A stretch of 64,000 bases of DNA from Parabacteroides sp. (GCA_017937385.1 JAGBDR010000003.1:1-64000), one strand, 5' to 3'; numbered from the stretch's first letter, positions 42,792 to 52,313 are shown. The notes: generated by a model from the sequence alone, not told the origin. Numbers and translations: made by a program.

Positions 42792-43358
42792 GAAAGGGGA
42801 AATTTATATAGGATGGAGGAGTTGCTGGAACGGTATTTCGAGGGGGAGACTTCGGCAGCGGAAGAAAAGCGGATTCGTGCGTTTTTTGCTTCGGGAGAGG
42901 TTCCGGGGCACCTGGCAGCCTATGCGCCTTTGTTCGCCTATTTCGATGAAGAAATAGAACGTGGCACGGAAGCGCGAGGGAACGGGCTGGAGTTGGAGCC
43001 GGAACCGGAATTGAAACCGAAACCCGAACCGGTCTCCGTTCCGCTTCGTCCGGAAGGCAAGAGGCGTCCTGTCCTTTACCTACTTTCCGGCGTGGCAGCC
43101 TGCGTGTTGGCGCTGTTGAGCCTTACCCGCCTGTTGTATCCAGCCGATCCCTGTTTCTGTTCTGACAACTATGTCGTGATAAACGGCCGTTGCTATACGG
43201 ATATCCATAAGGTTCGTTCTTTGGCGATCGAAGCGTTGCAGGAAGTGGCCACTCCTGCCAATGATTACTTCCCGGAGATGGAACAGGATGAGGCGGACCG
43301 TCAAATAATAGATAATCAATTAAAAGAATTAGGTGCCCTTTTTAGTGAGGACGAATAA
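42789..43358 (+). CDS. Putative anti-sigma factor (single-pass membrane protein)
   Basis: 189 residues. A cytoplasmic helical part (MEELLERYFEGETSAAEEKR, residues 9-28) resembles the start of anti-sigma and zinc-finger-like regulators, though no HxxxC zinc motif is seen. An acidic/proline spacer (LEPEPELKPKPEPV) leads to one membrane helix around 97-118, then a periplasmic tail with CFCSDNYVVINGRCY. Position directly after the ECF gene is the main evidence. An ATG at 42813 is an alternative start. Confidence 0.78.
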   Translation: MERGNLYRMEELLERYFEGETSAAEEKRIRAFFASGEVPGHLAAYAPLFAYFDEEIERGTEARGNGLELEPEPELKPKPEPVSVPLRPEGKRRPVLYLLSGVAACVLALLSLTRLLYPADPCFCSDNYVVINGRCYTDIHKVRSLAIEALQEVATPANDYFPEMEQDEADRQIIDNQLKELGALFSEDE

Positions 43359-43835
43359 ATGCATGTCAATATGAAACAGGTAAGGTATACATTATTAATA
43401 GTGTTGGCAACCTTGGTGCTGTTGCCAACCGGTTTGGATGCTGCCGAAGCGCAGAAAGATCTGAAGATACAGGATGTCTTTATCCGTTACGGGAAAAAGA
43501 AGAATGTCACGATGGTGGAGCTTTCCAATGAGATGCTGGAAACATACGGCATGGCGCGTTACAAAAGCATCACGATCAAGAACGATCCGGAAGCGCTTCG
43601 TTTTACCCGCCAGTGCCTGGAGGCTGACCAGCGGGGAGCACGCAAGATCAAGGAGGTGACCGACGACGGGGGAGTGGTTTCCGCTTATTACCAGCTTCCG
43701 GGAAAAGAGCCCGACGTGAACCGTTTTGTTCTGTTCAAGGTCAATGCCAAAGGCACGATCACGTTGGTCTACATCGAAGGCGAACTGGACAGTGATGACC
43801 TGATCACCCTTTTATTTACCAAAAAAGATTTATAA
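43359..43835 (+). CDS. DUF6108-like exported protein
   Basis: 158 residues with a signal peptide (MKQVRYTLLIVLATLVLLP, cleaved near LDAAEA). Mature part: IQDVFIRYGKKKNVTMVELS and NEMLETYGMARYKSI. The ATG directly follows the stop of the anti-sigma gene; an ATG 12 bp later is equally possible. It is exported, with no catalytic motif, and probably an envelope protein under control of the ECF sigma. The family name is given from general resemblance and is the least certain part. Confidence 0.7.
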   Translation: MHVNMKQVRYTLLIVLATLVLLPTGLDAAEAQKDLKIQDVFIRYGKKKNVTMVELSNEMLETYGMARYKSITIKNDPEALRFTRQCLEADQRGARKIKEVTDDGGVVSAYYQLPGKEPDVNRFVLFKVNAKGTITLVYIEGELDSDDLITLLFTKKDL

Positions 43836-43856
43836 ACCGATAAAACAAGAAAGAAT

Positions 43857-44768
43857 ATGAAACGATTTTTACTGATTATAGCCGCATGCATTCCGGCTGT
43901 CGGGTTGCTGGCTGCAGATATCGAACCGATGCCGACCGATACGGTCATCCGGTTGGAAAACAAACGTATCGTTGTGAAAGACAATGGTGAACGGATGAAA
44001 GTGAAAGTGTATGAACTGACTGAAGAGGGCGATTCGATAGACAGTGAAATGGTCTTCGAAGGGCATTACCGGGACGGGCAGAGCTACGAACGGCGCAAGC
44101 ATCTCAAGTCGATCAACATTCCGGTGCCTTCCTGGGACAAGGACTTCGATCCGCATTGGGCCGGGTTCGGTATGGGGTTTGCCAACTTTTCCGGTCGCGA
44201 CGGGATCAACGATGTGGACGGTGTTTCGCTTCGAAGCGGTAGTTCGCTGGAGTATAATTTGAACTTTATGGAGTTCAGTCTTCCCTTTTCCCGCCATCGG
44301 TGGGCGGTTGTGACGGGTGCCGGTATGCGTTGGAGCCGTTATCGGCTGGATATGAATGCGCATTTTCAGGAAGTGGACGGTGTGGCCCGGTTGGTGCCCG
44401 CTCCCGAAGGCATTGTCTATGATGCCAGCAAGCTGAACATCACCAGCCTGACGATTCCAGTCCTGTTGGAATGGCAGTCGCCGAAATATCGCCGTCAGTC
44501 TCCGCGTTTCTTTGTTTCCGGTGGTGTCGTCGGAGTGGTTAAAACCATTTCTTCTTCCAAAATCGTCTATCGGGATGCGGATGGCAAAAAGCATAAGCAA
44601 AAAATGGACCGGGGCATGAACCTGCGTCCGGTAACGATGGACTTTCTTTTGCAGGCAGGCGTCGGTTGTATCGGTCTTTATGTCAAGTATTCTCCCGTCG
44701 GCCTGTTTGAAAAGGACAAAGGCCCGAAAGTCCACCCCGTCTCTTTAGGATTGCAGTTGCATATTTGA
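43857..44768 (+). CDS. Outer-membrane beta-barrel protein (hypothetical)
   Basis: 303 residues with a signal peptide (MKRFLLIIAACIPAVGLLAA). An N-terminal region with PTDTVIRLENKRIVVKDNGER precedes a C-terminal half of aromatic-rich strands (AGFGMGFANFSGRDG, VTGAGMRWSRYRLDMN, VSLGLQLHI), ending in a hydrophobic residue as outer-membrane barrels do. It is the last gene of the ECF-sigma run and a probable target or effector of it. I know no specific function. Confidence 0.75.
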   Translation: MKRFLLIIAACIPAVGLLAADIEPMPTDTVIRLENKRIVVKDNGERMKVKVYELTEEGDSIDSEMVFEGHYRDGQSYERRKHLKSINIPVPSWDKDFDPHWAGFGMGFANFSGRDGINDVDGVSLRSGSSLEYNLNFMEFSLPFSRHRWAVVTGAGMRWSRYRLDMNAHFQEVDGVARLVPAPEGIVYDASKLNITSLTIPVLLEWQSPKYRRQSPRFFVSGGVVGVVKTISSSKIVYRDADGKKHKQKMDRGMNLRPVTMDFLLQAGVGCIGLYVKYSPVGLFEKDKGPKVHPVSLGLQLHI

Positions 44769-44825
44769 TTTTGGTTGGTAGGGAAATTATTTTCATACCT
44801 TATACGGTTATTGAAAATAAATCCC

Positions 44826-44833
44826 TACTTTTG
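44826..44833 (+). promoter_or_regulatory. Promoter -7 element for purH
   Basis: TACTTTTG, matching TAnnTTTG, 32 nt before the ATG. Confidence 0.5.
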
Positions 44834-44865
44834 TGCTTTAAAACATTAAAATAAACCAAACGAAG

Positions 44866-46389
44866 ATGGCTGCAACGAAACGTATTAAACGTGCATTGGT
44901 ATCAGTATACCATAAAGATGGATTAGATGAAATTTTAAAGGCGCTCCACCGTGAAGGTGTTAGTTTTGTGTCAACAGGTGGTACTCAGAAGTTTATCGAA
45001 GAATTGGGACTCCCTTGCGATGCCGTAGAGGACCTGACCGGCTATCCTTCTATTCTGGGAGGACGTGTGAAGACGCTTCATCCTAAAGTATTTGGCGGTA
45101 TTTTGAACCGTCGCGACAATGAAGGCGACCAGGCCCAGATTGCTGAATATGAAATTCCTGAAATAGACTTGGTGATTGTCGATTTGTATCCGTTTGAGGA
45201 GACAGTCGCTTCCGGTGCGGAAGAACAGGCAATTATCGAAAAGATAGATATAGGCGGTATTTCTTTGATCCGTGCCGCTGCCAAGAACTTCAAAGATGTT
45301 GTGATCGTGGCTTCTAAGGCCCAGTATCAGCCGTTGATGCAATTGCTGAACGAGAAGGGCGCTGAAACGACTATCGAAGACCGCAAATGGTTTGCCAAAG
45401 AAGCGTTTGCCGTTTCTTCGGGCTACGATTCTGCCATCTTCAATTACTTCGACGATCGCCAAGGCTCGCATTTCCGTGCCACTGTGGACGATCCGATGCA
45501 CCTGCGCTACGGTGAAAACCCGCACCAGGCTGCCAAATTCTATGGCAAGTTCAATACTATGTTCGACCAGTTGCATGGCAAGGAGATCTCTTACAACAAC
45601 TTGCTCGACATTGACTCGGCTGTGAATCTGATTGACGAGTTCGACGAACTGACATTCGCTATTCTGAAACATAACAATGCCTGTGGTATCGCATCCCGTG
45701 GTAGCGTGGTGGAAGCATGGAAAGATGCTTTGGCCGGCGATCCGGTGTCTGCTTTCGGAGGTATCCTGATCACGAACACGACTGTAAACAAGGAAGTGGC
45801 GGAAGAAATCAACAAGATTTTCTTCGAAGTGATCATCGCTCCGGCATACGATGCGGATGCTCTTGAAGTGTTGAAACAGAAGAAAAACCGTATCATTTTG
45901 GTGCGCAAGGAATGCAAGACTTGTCCGATGCTGTTCCGTTCATTGCTGAACGGTGTGCTGATGCAGGAAAAAGACCTTAGCATCCAGTGTGAGGCTGATC
46001 TGGAACCGATGACGGAAAAGAAACCGACGGCTTCGGAAGTGGAAGACCTGTTGTTTGCCAACAAGATTGTGAAGAACAGCAAGTCCAACGCGATTACGTT
46101 GGTGAAGAACAAGCAACTTTGCGCAAGCGGTATCGGACAGACTTCACGTGTGGATTCTCTGCGTCAAGCGATTGAGAAGGCGACTTCATTCAATTTTGAC
46201 TTGAAGGGGGCTGTTATGGCTTCGGATGCGTTTTTCCCGTTTGCCGACTGTGTGGAAATAGCCGACAAAGCCGGTATCACAGCCGTTATCCAGCCGGGAG
46301 GTTCCATTAATGACAAGCTGTCTGTTGATTATTGCAACGAACATGGCTTGGCTATGGTCAAGACGGGGGTCCGTCACTTTAAACACTAA
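44866..46389 (+). CDS. purH: Bifunctional AICAR transformylase / IMP cyclohydrolase
   Basis: Carries out the last two steps of IMP synthesis: formylation of AICAR with 10-formyl-THF, then ring closure. 507 residues. The N-terminal MGS-type cyclohydrolase domain has LVSVYHKDGLDEIL and STGGTQKFIEELG, and the C-terminal transformylase has LRYGENPHQAAKF and LKHNNACGIAS with the catalytic Lys-His pair. No signal peptide. Single-gene unit followed by family B repeat DNA. Confidence 0.98.
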   Translation: MAATKRIKRALVSVYHKDGLDEILKALHREGVSFVSTGGTQKFIEELGLPCDAVEDLTGYPSILGGRVKTLHPKVFGGILNRRDNEGDQAQIAEYEIPEIDLVIVDLYPFEETVASGAEEQAIIEKIDIGGISLIRAAAKNFKDVVIVASKAQYQPLMQLLNEKGAETTIEDRKWFAKEAFAVSSGYDSAIFNYFDDRQGSHFRATVDDPMHLRYGENPHQAAKFYGKFNTMFDQLHGKEISYNNLLDIDSAVNLIDEFDELTFAILKHNNACGIASRGSVVEAWKDALAGDPVSAFGGILITNTTVNKEVAEEINKIFFEVIIAPAYDADALEVLKQKKNRIILVRKECKTCPMLFRSLLNGVLMQEKDLSIQCEADLEPMTEKKPTASEVEDLLFANKIVKNSKSNAITLVKNKQLCASGIGQTSRVDSLRQAIEKATSFNFDLKGAVMASDAFFPFADCVEIADKAGITAVIQPGGSINDKLSVDYCNEHGLAMVKTGVRHFKH

Positions 46390-46396
46390 TTGGAAT

Positions 46397-46508
46397 ATTT
46401 ATGATTTATGATTAATGATTTATGATTTATAGTTGATTGGGTTTTCGGTCGGTTTGTGAGTCATAAGTTTATAGGTTATAAATCATAAATGATAAATCAG
46501 AAATCAAA
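46397..46508. repeat. Intergenic repeat family B, copy 3
   Basis: ATGATTTATGATTAATGATTT units on the left and ATAAATCATAAATGATAAATC units on the right make an inverted repeat that runs to within 3 bp of the mreB ATG. Confidence 0.75.
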
Positions 46509-46510
46509 AA

Positions 46511-47530
46511 ATGGGATTATTTTCTTTCACACAAGAATTGGCAATGGACTTGGGAACTGCCAATACCATTATTACCTGCAATGATAAGATGGTAGTGGAT
46601 GAGCCTTCCGTGATTGCTTTGGATGCCCGTTCGGAAAAGGTGCTGGCGGTAGGTCGCCAGGCACGGGAGATGTACGAAAAGACCAATCCGAATATTCGTA
46701 CGATCCGTCCGCTCCGCGAAGGTGTCATTGCCGACTTCTATGCTGCCGAGCAGATGATGCGTGGATTGATCAAAATGGCCAGTGGACGCAAACGCTGGTT
46801 CGCTCCTTCGCTTCGTATGGTGATCGGTATCCCGTCGGGTAGTACGGAAGTGGAAATCCGTGCCGTACGCGACTCTGCCGAACATGCCGGTGGCCGTGAG
46901 GTATATATGGTTTTCGAACCGATGGCAGCAGCTATCGGGGTGGGTATGGATGTGCTTGCGCCCGAAGGAAACATGATTGTCGATATCGGTGGCGGTACGA
47001 CCGAAATTGCAGTGATTTCGCTGGGTGGCATCGTTTCCAACAAGTCTATCAAGATGGCGGGCGATGACCTGACGAATGACATCGTGGAATATATGCGCCG
47101 CCAGCATAATATACGCGTCAGTGAACGTATGGCGGAACGTATCAAGATCAATGTCGGTTCTGCATTGAGTATTCTCGATGACGCGCCGGATGATTTTGAA
47201 GTATGCGGTCCGAACCAAATGACGGCTCTGCCGATGAAGGTGCCTGTCTCTTATCAGGAGATCGCGCATTGTCTGGACAAGTCGATTTCCAAGATTGAAG
47301 CTGCCGTTTTGAGCGCGTTGGAACAGACGCCTCCCGAATTGTATGCCGATATCGTAAAGAATGGTATTTACTTGGCCGGTGGCGGTGCCTTGCTGCGTGG
47401 TATCGACAAACGTTTGCGCGACAAGATGGGTATCGAGTTCCATGTGGCGGACGATCCTTTGCACGCTGTTGCCAGAGGGACGGGGATTGCATTGAAGAAT
47501 ATCGACAAGTTTAATTTCCTTATACGATAA
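46511..47530 (+). CDS. mreB: Rod-shape-determining actin homologue
   Basis: 339 residues, full length. Actin-fold nucleotide motifs are present: DLGTANTIITC near residues 13-23, VDIGGGTTEIAVISLGG around 157-173 and GIYLAGGGALLRG near 287-299. MreB filaments organise elongasome peptidoglycan synthesis. It is the first gene of mreB-mreC-mreD-mrdA-rodA. A 36-bp palindrome separates it from mreC and might attenuate downstream expression. Confidence 0.98.
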   Translation: MGLFSFTQELAMDLGTANTIITCNDKMVVDEPSVIALDARSEKVLAVGRQAREMYEKTNPNIRTIRPLREGVIADFYAAEQMMRGLIKMASGRKRWFAPSLRMVIGIPSGSTEVEIRAVRDSAEHAGGREVYMVFEPMAAAIGVGMDVLAPEGNMIVDIGGGTTEIAVISLGGIVSNKSIKMAGDDLTNDIVEYMRRQHNIRVSERMAERIKINVGSALSILDDAPDDFEVCGPNQMTALPMKVPVSYQEIAHCLDKSISKIEAAVLSALEQTPPELYADIVKNGIYLAGGGALLRGIDKRLRDKMGIEFHVADDPLHAVARGTGIALKNIDKFNFLIR

Positions 47531-47537
47531 AGCCTGA

Positions 47538-47573
47538 ACAATTGACAATGGACAATTGTCCATTGTCAATTGT
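47538..47573. repeat. 36-bp perfect palindrome inside the mre operon (family A, copy 5)
   Basis: ACAATTGACAATGGACAA (47538-47555) is immediately followed by its exact reverse complement (47556-47573). It lies 7 bp after the mreB stop and 9 bp before mreC. In RNA it folds into a long hairpin without a T run, so it may set the mreB-to-mreC ratio. Confidence 0.9.
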
Positions 47574-47582
47574 CAATTGTTT

Positions 47583-48437
47583 ATGCGTAAACTTCTGGAT
47601 TTTTTAGTCAGAAAGCGGCATTGGTTCTTATTTGTTTTGCTTGAGGTGCTGTCGTTGGTGCTGGTTTATCGGAATAACGCGTATCAACGGAATATCATGT
47701 TTAGCTCGGCAAATGTAATAACCGGATATCTTTCTTCCGTTTCCGGTTTTGTGACTTCTTATCTGAACCTGCGGGAAATAAACCGGGAGCTTTTGGAGCG
47801 GAACGGGCAGCTTGAAATGGAGTTGCTTGAATTGCAGGAGCAGTTGGAAGTGATGCGGGCTGATACGGTTCTTTTTGCCGGTTTTGCGCCAGACTCGACC
47901 GAGCAGTTCCCGTATAGTTTTGTCATGGCGGATGTCGTAAATAACAGTGTCACGCATTTGTCCAATTATATTACGGTGAACAAAGGCCGCAAAGATGGGG
48001 TGGAACCCGATATGGGAGTCGTGTCCGAACGGGGGGTTGTCGGGATTGTGTCAACGGTTTCCGATCATTTTTCCGTTGTGATCCCATTGCTGAATCCGAA
48101 GTTCAAGCTCAGTTGCAAGGTGGCGGGCAGCAGTTATTTCGGTACGTTAAGTTGGAACGGGCGCAATGCACGGTTTGCCAATCTGGACGAACTGCCACGT
48201 CATGTGGAGTTTGAGAAAGGAGACACGGTCGTGACAAGTGGTTACTCCGCTATTTTTCCGGCCGGGATCATAGTGGGTAAGGTTGTGGATTTCAAAAAGC
48301 AGCATGATGATAATTTCTATTCTTTGGAAGTGGAGCTGGCGACTAATTTCCAGGCGTTGAACAATGTGCGTATCATAAAGAACTATCGTCAGGCAGAGCA
48401 AATAAATACAGAGCGGGAGGCTAAGAAGAATGATTAA
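47583..48437 (+). CDS. mreC: Rod-shape-determining protein MreC
   Basis: 284 residues from the ATG at 47583 (MRKLLDFLVRKRHWFLF). One membrane helix (about 14-30), then a coiled coil (LEMELLELQEQLEVM) and a periplasmic beta domain with VNKGRKDGVEPDMGV and VVTSGYSAIFPAGIIVGKV. It bridges MreB to PBP2. The frame extension to 47556 reads palindrome DNA. It overlaps mreD by 8 bp. Confidence 0.95.
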   Translation: MRKLLDFLVRKRHWFLFVLLEVLSLVLVYRNNAYQRNIMFSSANVITGYLSSVSGFVTSYLNLREINRELLERNGQLEMELLELQEQLEVMRADTVLFAGFAPDSTEQFPYSFVMADVVNNSVTHLSNYITVNKGRKDGVEPDMGVVSERGVVGIVSTVSDHFSVVIPLLNPKFKLSCKVAGSSYFGTLSWNGRNARFANLDELPRHVEFEKGDTVVTSGYSAIFPAGIIVGKVVDFKKQHDDNFYSLEVELATNFQALNNVRIIKNYRQAEQINTEREAKKND

Positions 48438-48948
48438 CAACATACTGCGGGGCTTCATCTATTTTGTCGTGTTGGTGTTGGTCCAGGTATTGATCCTGAA
48501 CAATATCCATTTCCTGCGTGTCGCTACACCGTTTCTGTATCTCTATTTCATCCTGAAATTGCCGGTCGGCACATCCGGTTCGAATGTGGTGTTTTTCTCT
48601 TTCCTGATCGGGTTGGTGGTCGATATGTTTTCCAATACGCCCGGAATGCATGCGTTTTCCTGTACGTTGGCCGGGTTTATCCGTCAGCCGTTGATCCTGT
48701 TGTTGATGGGAAAAGACTTGCCGGAAGGAATTTACCCTTCTTACAAGACGTTCGGATATGGAGGGTTCTTCCGGTATACCCTGGTTTTTATCGTGGTTCA
48801 TCATGTGACGTTGTTCTTGATCGAATCACTGACGTTTTTCGATCCGTTGTTCCTGACGATCCGCATTGTGGCGAGCGTGGTGACGACGGTTTTATTAATT
48901 TGTACAATAGAAGCATTCAACATAGGGTCCCAGAAAAGTGGAGATTAA
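48430..48948 (+). CDS. mreD: Rod-shape-determining protein MreD
   Basis: 172 residues, five to six predicted transmembrane helices, with the family's SFLIGLVVDMFSNTPGMHAF segment near 57-76. It stabilises the MreC-PBP2-RodA elongation complex in the inner membrane. Overlapping neighbours on both sides show tight translational coupling. Confidence 0.92.
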   Translation: MINNILRGFIYFVVLVLVQVLILNNIHFLRVATPFLYLYFILKLPVGTSGSNVVFFSFLIGLVVDMFSNTPGMHAFSCTLAGFIRQPLILLLMGKDLPEGIYPSYKTFGYGGFFRYTLVFIVVHHVTLFLIESLTFFDPLFLTIRIVASVVTTVLLICTIEAFNIGSQKSGD

Positions 48949-50815
48949 TAGGAAGTATACTTTTGAGAACAGGCGTTTCGTGATTGGAGGCGCCGTTGTC
49001 TTGCTGGTGCTTGTTTTTATTGTCCGTTTATTCTTCCTGCAAGTGGTGGACAACGATTATAAAGCATGGGCAGACAGCAATGCGTTTCAGAAAAAGACTT
49101 TGATCCCTTCCCGGGGAATCATATATGACCGCAACGGGAAATTGCTGGTCTATAACCAGCCTTCATACGAAGTCATGCTGATCATGCGTGAGGTCCAACC
49201 GTTCGATACACTTGACTTCTGCCATATCCTCGGTATTACAAAGGATTTGTTTGTAAAGCGTATAGCCGAAATCAAGAACCGGCGGTTGAATCCCGGTTAT
49301 TCTTCATACGTGCCACAGGTCTTCATGAATCATCTTTCGGCACAGGAGTGTGGGGTTTTGCAGGAAAAGTTATACAAGTTTCCCGGCTTTTATATCCGGA
49401 ACCGGACGATCCGCGAGTATGAATATCCGTATGCTGCCCATCTGTTGGGAAATATCGGTGAGGTGAACCGGGGAGATATCGAGAAGGATCCTTATTATGT
49501 GCAAGGCGACAATGCGGGGCGTTCAGGCGTGGAGTTGTCTTATGAAGAGGCTTTGCGGGGTGTGAAAGGTGTGGAGATTCTCTTGCGTGATGCGCATGGG
49601 CGTATAAAGGGAAAATATGAAGAGGGCCGTTATGATGTGGCTCCCGTGTCCGGCAAGAATCTGACGCTTTCGATCGATATGGATTTGCAGGCTTTGGGTG
49701 AGAAACTGATGCAGAACAAGCGAGGCAGCATTGTCATGATCGAACCGGAAACCGGAGAGGTGCTGTGCATGGTTTCTTCGCCTTCTTACGATCCGAATTT
49801 GTTGGTCGGCCGCCAGCGGGGGAAGAACCATATCATGCTGTCGAAAAATTCGGATAAGCCTTTGTTGGACCGCTCCATCATGGGACGTTATCCGCCGGGA
49901 TCGACATTCAAGCCGACACAGGCATTGACTTTTCTTCAGGAGGGTGTGATTACGACCGGGACTTTGTACACCTGCGCACATGGATATACAGGTGCGCGGA
50001 ACGGCAAACCGGCTTGCCACGTCCATGCTTCTCCTCTGAATGTGACATACGCGCTGGCCACCTCCTGTAATTCCTTTTTTTGTTGGGGATTGCGTGACAT
50101 GATTGATAGCCGCCGTCGCTATTCGAGTGTGGGGGAAGCATTTGAAGTCTGGAAGAATTATCTGGTTTCTATGGGATATGGCTATAAGTTGGGGATTGAC
50201 TTGCCGGGCGAAAATAGAGGCTTTTTGCCGAACAGCGAGTATTACAACAAATATTATGGCAAACGTTGGAGTTCCAGTTCTGTGATCTCCATCGCGATCG
50301 GGCAGGGCGAAGTGTTGGCTACGCCGTTGCAGATCTGTAATTTGGCGGCGACTATTGCCAACCGGGGATATTTTATTACTCCGCATGTGGTGAAGGAGGT
50401 GCAGGACACCCCGTTGGATTCCCTTTACACGAACAAGCGTTACACGATGGTGGAGCGCAAAAACTATGAATCTGTCGCCGAAGGTATGCGGGATGCCGTT
50501 ATCGGCGGAACTTGCCGGGGAGCGGCTATTCCGGATATCGAAGTCTGCGGCAAGACCGGTACGGCCGAGAACCCGCACGGGAAAGACCATTCGGCTTTTA
50601 TCGGTTTTGCTCCTTATCGGGCCCCGAAAGTCGCCATCTGCGTGTATGTGGAGAATGGCGGTTTCGGTGCGGTCTACGGGGTGCCGATTGGCAAATTGAT
50701 GATGGAGAAGTATCTGAAAGGCGAGCTGTCGGAGGAGAGCAAGTTGCTGGAGGAAACAATGTCGAAGGCGGTTGTATCGCCAAACGTTTTATCTTTACCG
50801 AATCGTGAGTTATAG
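48938..50815 (+). CDS. mrdA: Penicillin-binding protein 2
   Basis: Elongasome transpeptidase, 625 residues with a GTG start 11 bp inside mreD. One membrane helix at about 15-35, then the PBP dimerisation domain with SRGIIYDRNGKLL. Catalytic Ser322 is in PPGSTFKPT, with the SCN motif in SCNSFFCW and KTG in CGKTGTAENP. It crosslinks peptidoglycan during side-wall growth with RodA. Sensitive to beta-lactams as a family. Confidence 0.96.
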   Translation: MEINRKYTFENRRFVIGGAVVLLVLVFIVRLFFLQVVDNDYKAWADSNAFQKKTLIPSRGIIYDRNGKLLVYNQPSYEVMLIMREVQPFDTLDFCHILGITKDLFVKRIAEIKNRRLNPGYSSYVPQVFMNHLSAQECGVLQEKLYKFPGFYIRNRTIREYEYPYAAHLLGNIGEVNRGDIEKDPYYVQGDNAGRSGVELSYEEALRGVKGVEILLRDAHGRIKGKYEEGRYDVAPVSGKNLTLSIDMDLQALGEKLMQNKRGSIVMIEPETGEVLCMVSSPSYDPNLLVGRQRGKNHIMLSKNSDKPLLDRSIMGRYPPGSTFKPTQALTFLQEGVITTGTLYTCAHGYTGARNGKPACHVHASPLNVTYALATSCNSFFCWGLRDMIDSRRRYSSVGEAFEVWKNYLVSMGYGYKLGIDLPGENRGFLPNSEYYNKYYGKRWSSSSVISIAIGQGEVLATPLQICNLAATIANRGYFITPHVVKEVQDTPLDSLYTNKRYTMVERKNYESVAEGMRDAVIGGTCRGAAIPDIEVCGKTGTAENPHGKDHSAFIGFAPYRAPKVAICVYVENGGFGAVYGVPIGKLMMEKYLKGELSEESKLLEETMSKAVVSPNVLSLPNREL

Positions 50816-52250
50816 GAAGACTGAAATATGGAAGACGGTTGACTGGTTGACGATTATCCTGTATGTGGTGTTGGTCGTTGCCGGTTGGTTCAGTATTTGC
50901 GGAGCCAGTTATGAGTTCGATAACGTGGGGTTGTTCGACCTGTCGGGTCGTCCCGGTTCGCAGTTGATGTGGATGGGCTTGTCGGTCGGGCTGATCTTTG
51001 TGATCTTGATGTTGGAGAGTGAGTTCTTCGATGTGTTTGCCTATCTGATATATGCCGGTATCATCGTGTTGCTGATTGTGACTATCTTCCTGGCGCCCAA
51101 CATAAAAGGTTCCCATTCCTGGCTCGTTTTGGGTCCTGTCAGGTTGCAACCGGCTGAGTTTGCCAAGTTTGCGACGGCGCTTACCGTCGCGAAGCTGATG
51201 AATACCTATGGTTTCAGATTGACTACTCCTAAAAACTTTTTGCTCGTCTTATCGCTGATTTTCCTGCCGATGGTTTGCATCCTGTTACAGCAAGAGACGG
51301 GGTCGGCGCTGGTTTACCTGGCTTTCTTCCTGATGCTGTACCGGGAGGGAATGTCGGGCTACATTCTTTTGTCGGGTGTCTGCGCGGTCGTCTTTTTTGT
51401 TGTCAGCATGAAGTTTTCGGAAGTAATGGCAGGAGATACGGCGTTGGGAGAGTTATTGGTCTCTTCTTTGATCCTGTTGATCACGCTTATCCTGATACAG
51501 ATCGAAAGGAAAGATACCCGTGCGATACAGGTGATATCGGGTGCTGCGGGTATTGCCTGTCTGGGCGGATATGTCGCTTCTTTCTTCATGCCGGTCGATT
51601 ATTCCCGGATATCGATCGGGTTGGTTTTGCTGGTTGCCTGTTATCTGGTTTTTCTCTCTGTCCGCAATTGGGTGTGGCATTATGTGCTGATCGCTGTCTT
51701 TGCATTGGGTTCACTGGCTTTCATGTATTCGGTAGACTATGTGTTTACCGATATTCTGGAACCGCATCAGCAAGTCCGCATCAAGGTTTCGTTGGGGTTG
51801 GAAGATGATCCGATCGGTGCCGGCTATAATGTGAACCAGTCGAAGATTGCGATTGGTTCGGGCGGACTCACCGGAAAAGGCTTTCTGAACGGTACGCAGA
51901 CCAAGTTGAAATATGTGCCCGAACAGGATACCGACTTTATCTTTTGTACGGTTGGTGAAGAACAAGGCTTCATCGGTGCTTCGGTCGTGCTTTTGTTGTT
52001 CGGATTCCTGATCTTGCGCCTGATCGTGCTGGCGGAACGGCAAAGCTCCACTTTCAACCGGGTGTATGGTTACAGTGTCGCTTCTATCTTTTTCTTCCAT
52101 TTAGCCATCAATATCGGGATGGTGACGGGGCTTACCCCTGTGATCGGTATTCCGCTGCCTTTCTTCAGTTACGGTGGCTCTTCCCTTTGGGGATTCACGA
52201 TTTTGCTCTTCATTTTCCTTCGTTTGGATGCTTCCCGGAGAGAGCGGTAG
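50805..52250 (+). CDS. rodA: SEDS peptidoglycan glycosyltransferase RodA
   Basis: 481 residues from the GTG at 50805 (MSYRKTEIWKTVDWLT), overlapping mrdA by 11 bp. About ten transmembrane helices; SEDS signatures include LRLQPAEFAKFATALTVAK-type sequence near 117-135, LLQQETGSALVYLAFF and FFSYGGSSLWGF. It polymerises lipid II into glycan strands with PBP2. The longer TTG-started frame from 50772 lacks support. Confidence 0.94.
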   Translation: MSYRKTEIWKTVDWLTIILYVVLVVAGWFSICGASYEFDNVGLFDLSGRPGSQLMWMGLSVGLIFVILMLESEFFDVFAYLIYAGIIVLLIVTIFLAPNIKGSHSWLVLGPVRLQPAEFAKFATALTVAKLMNTYGFRLTTPKNFLLVLSLIFLPMVCILLQQETGSALVYLAFFLMLYREGMSGYILLSGVCAVVFFVVSMKFSEVMAGDTALGELLVSSLILLITLILIQIERKDTRAIQVISGAAGIACLGGYVASFFMPVDYSRISIGLVLLVACYLVFLSVRNWVWHYVLIAVFALGSLAFMYSVDYVFTDILEPHQQVRIKVSLGLEDDPIGAGYNVNQSKIAIGSGGLTGKGFLNGTQTKLKYVPEQDTDFIFCTVGEEQGFIGASVVLLLFGFLILRLIVLAERQSSTFNRVYGYSVASIFFFHLAINIGMVTGLTPVIGIPLPFFSYGGSSLWGFTILLFIFLRLDASRRER

Positions 52251-52313
52251 GAAGCTATGCTCCGTCTTATTCTGTTTGGGATTGAATTGCCGTAATAACA
52301 ATGCCCGGCGTAA

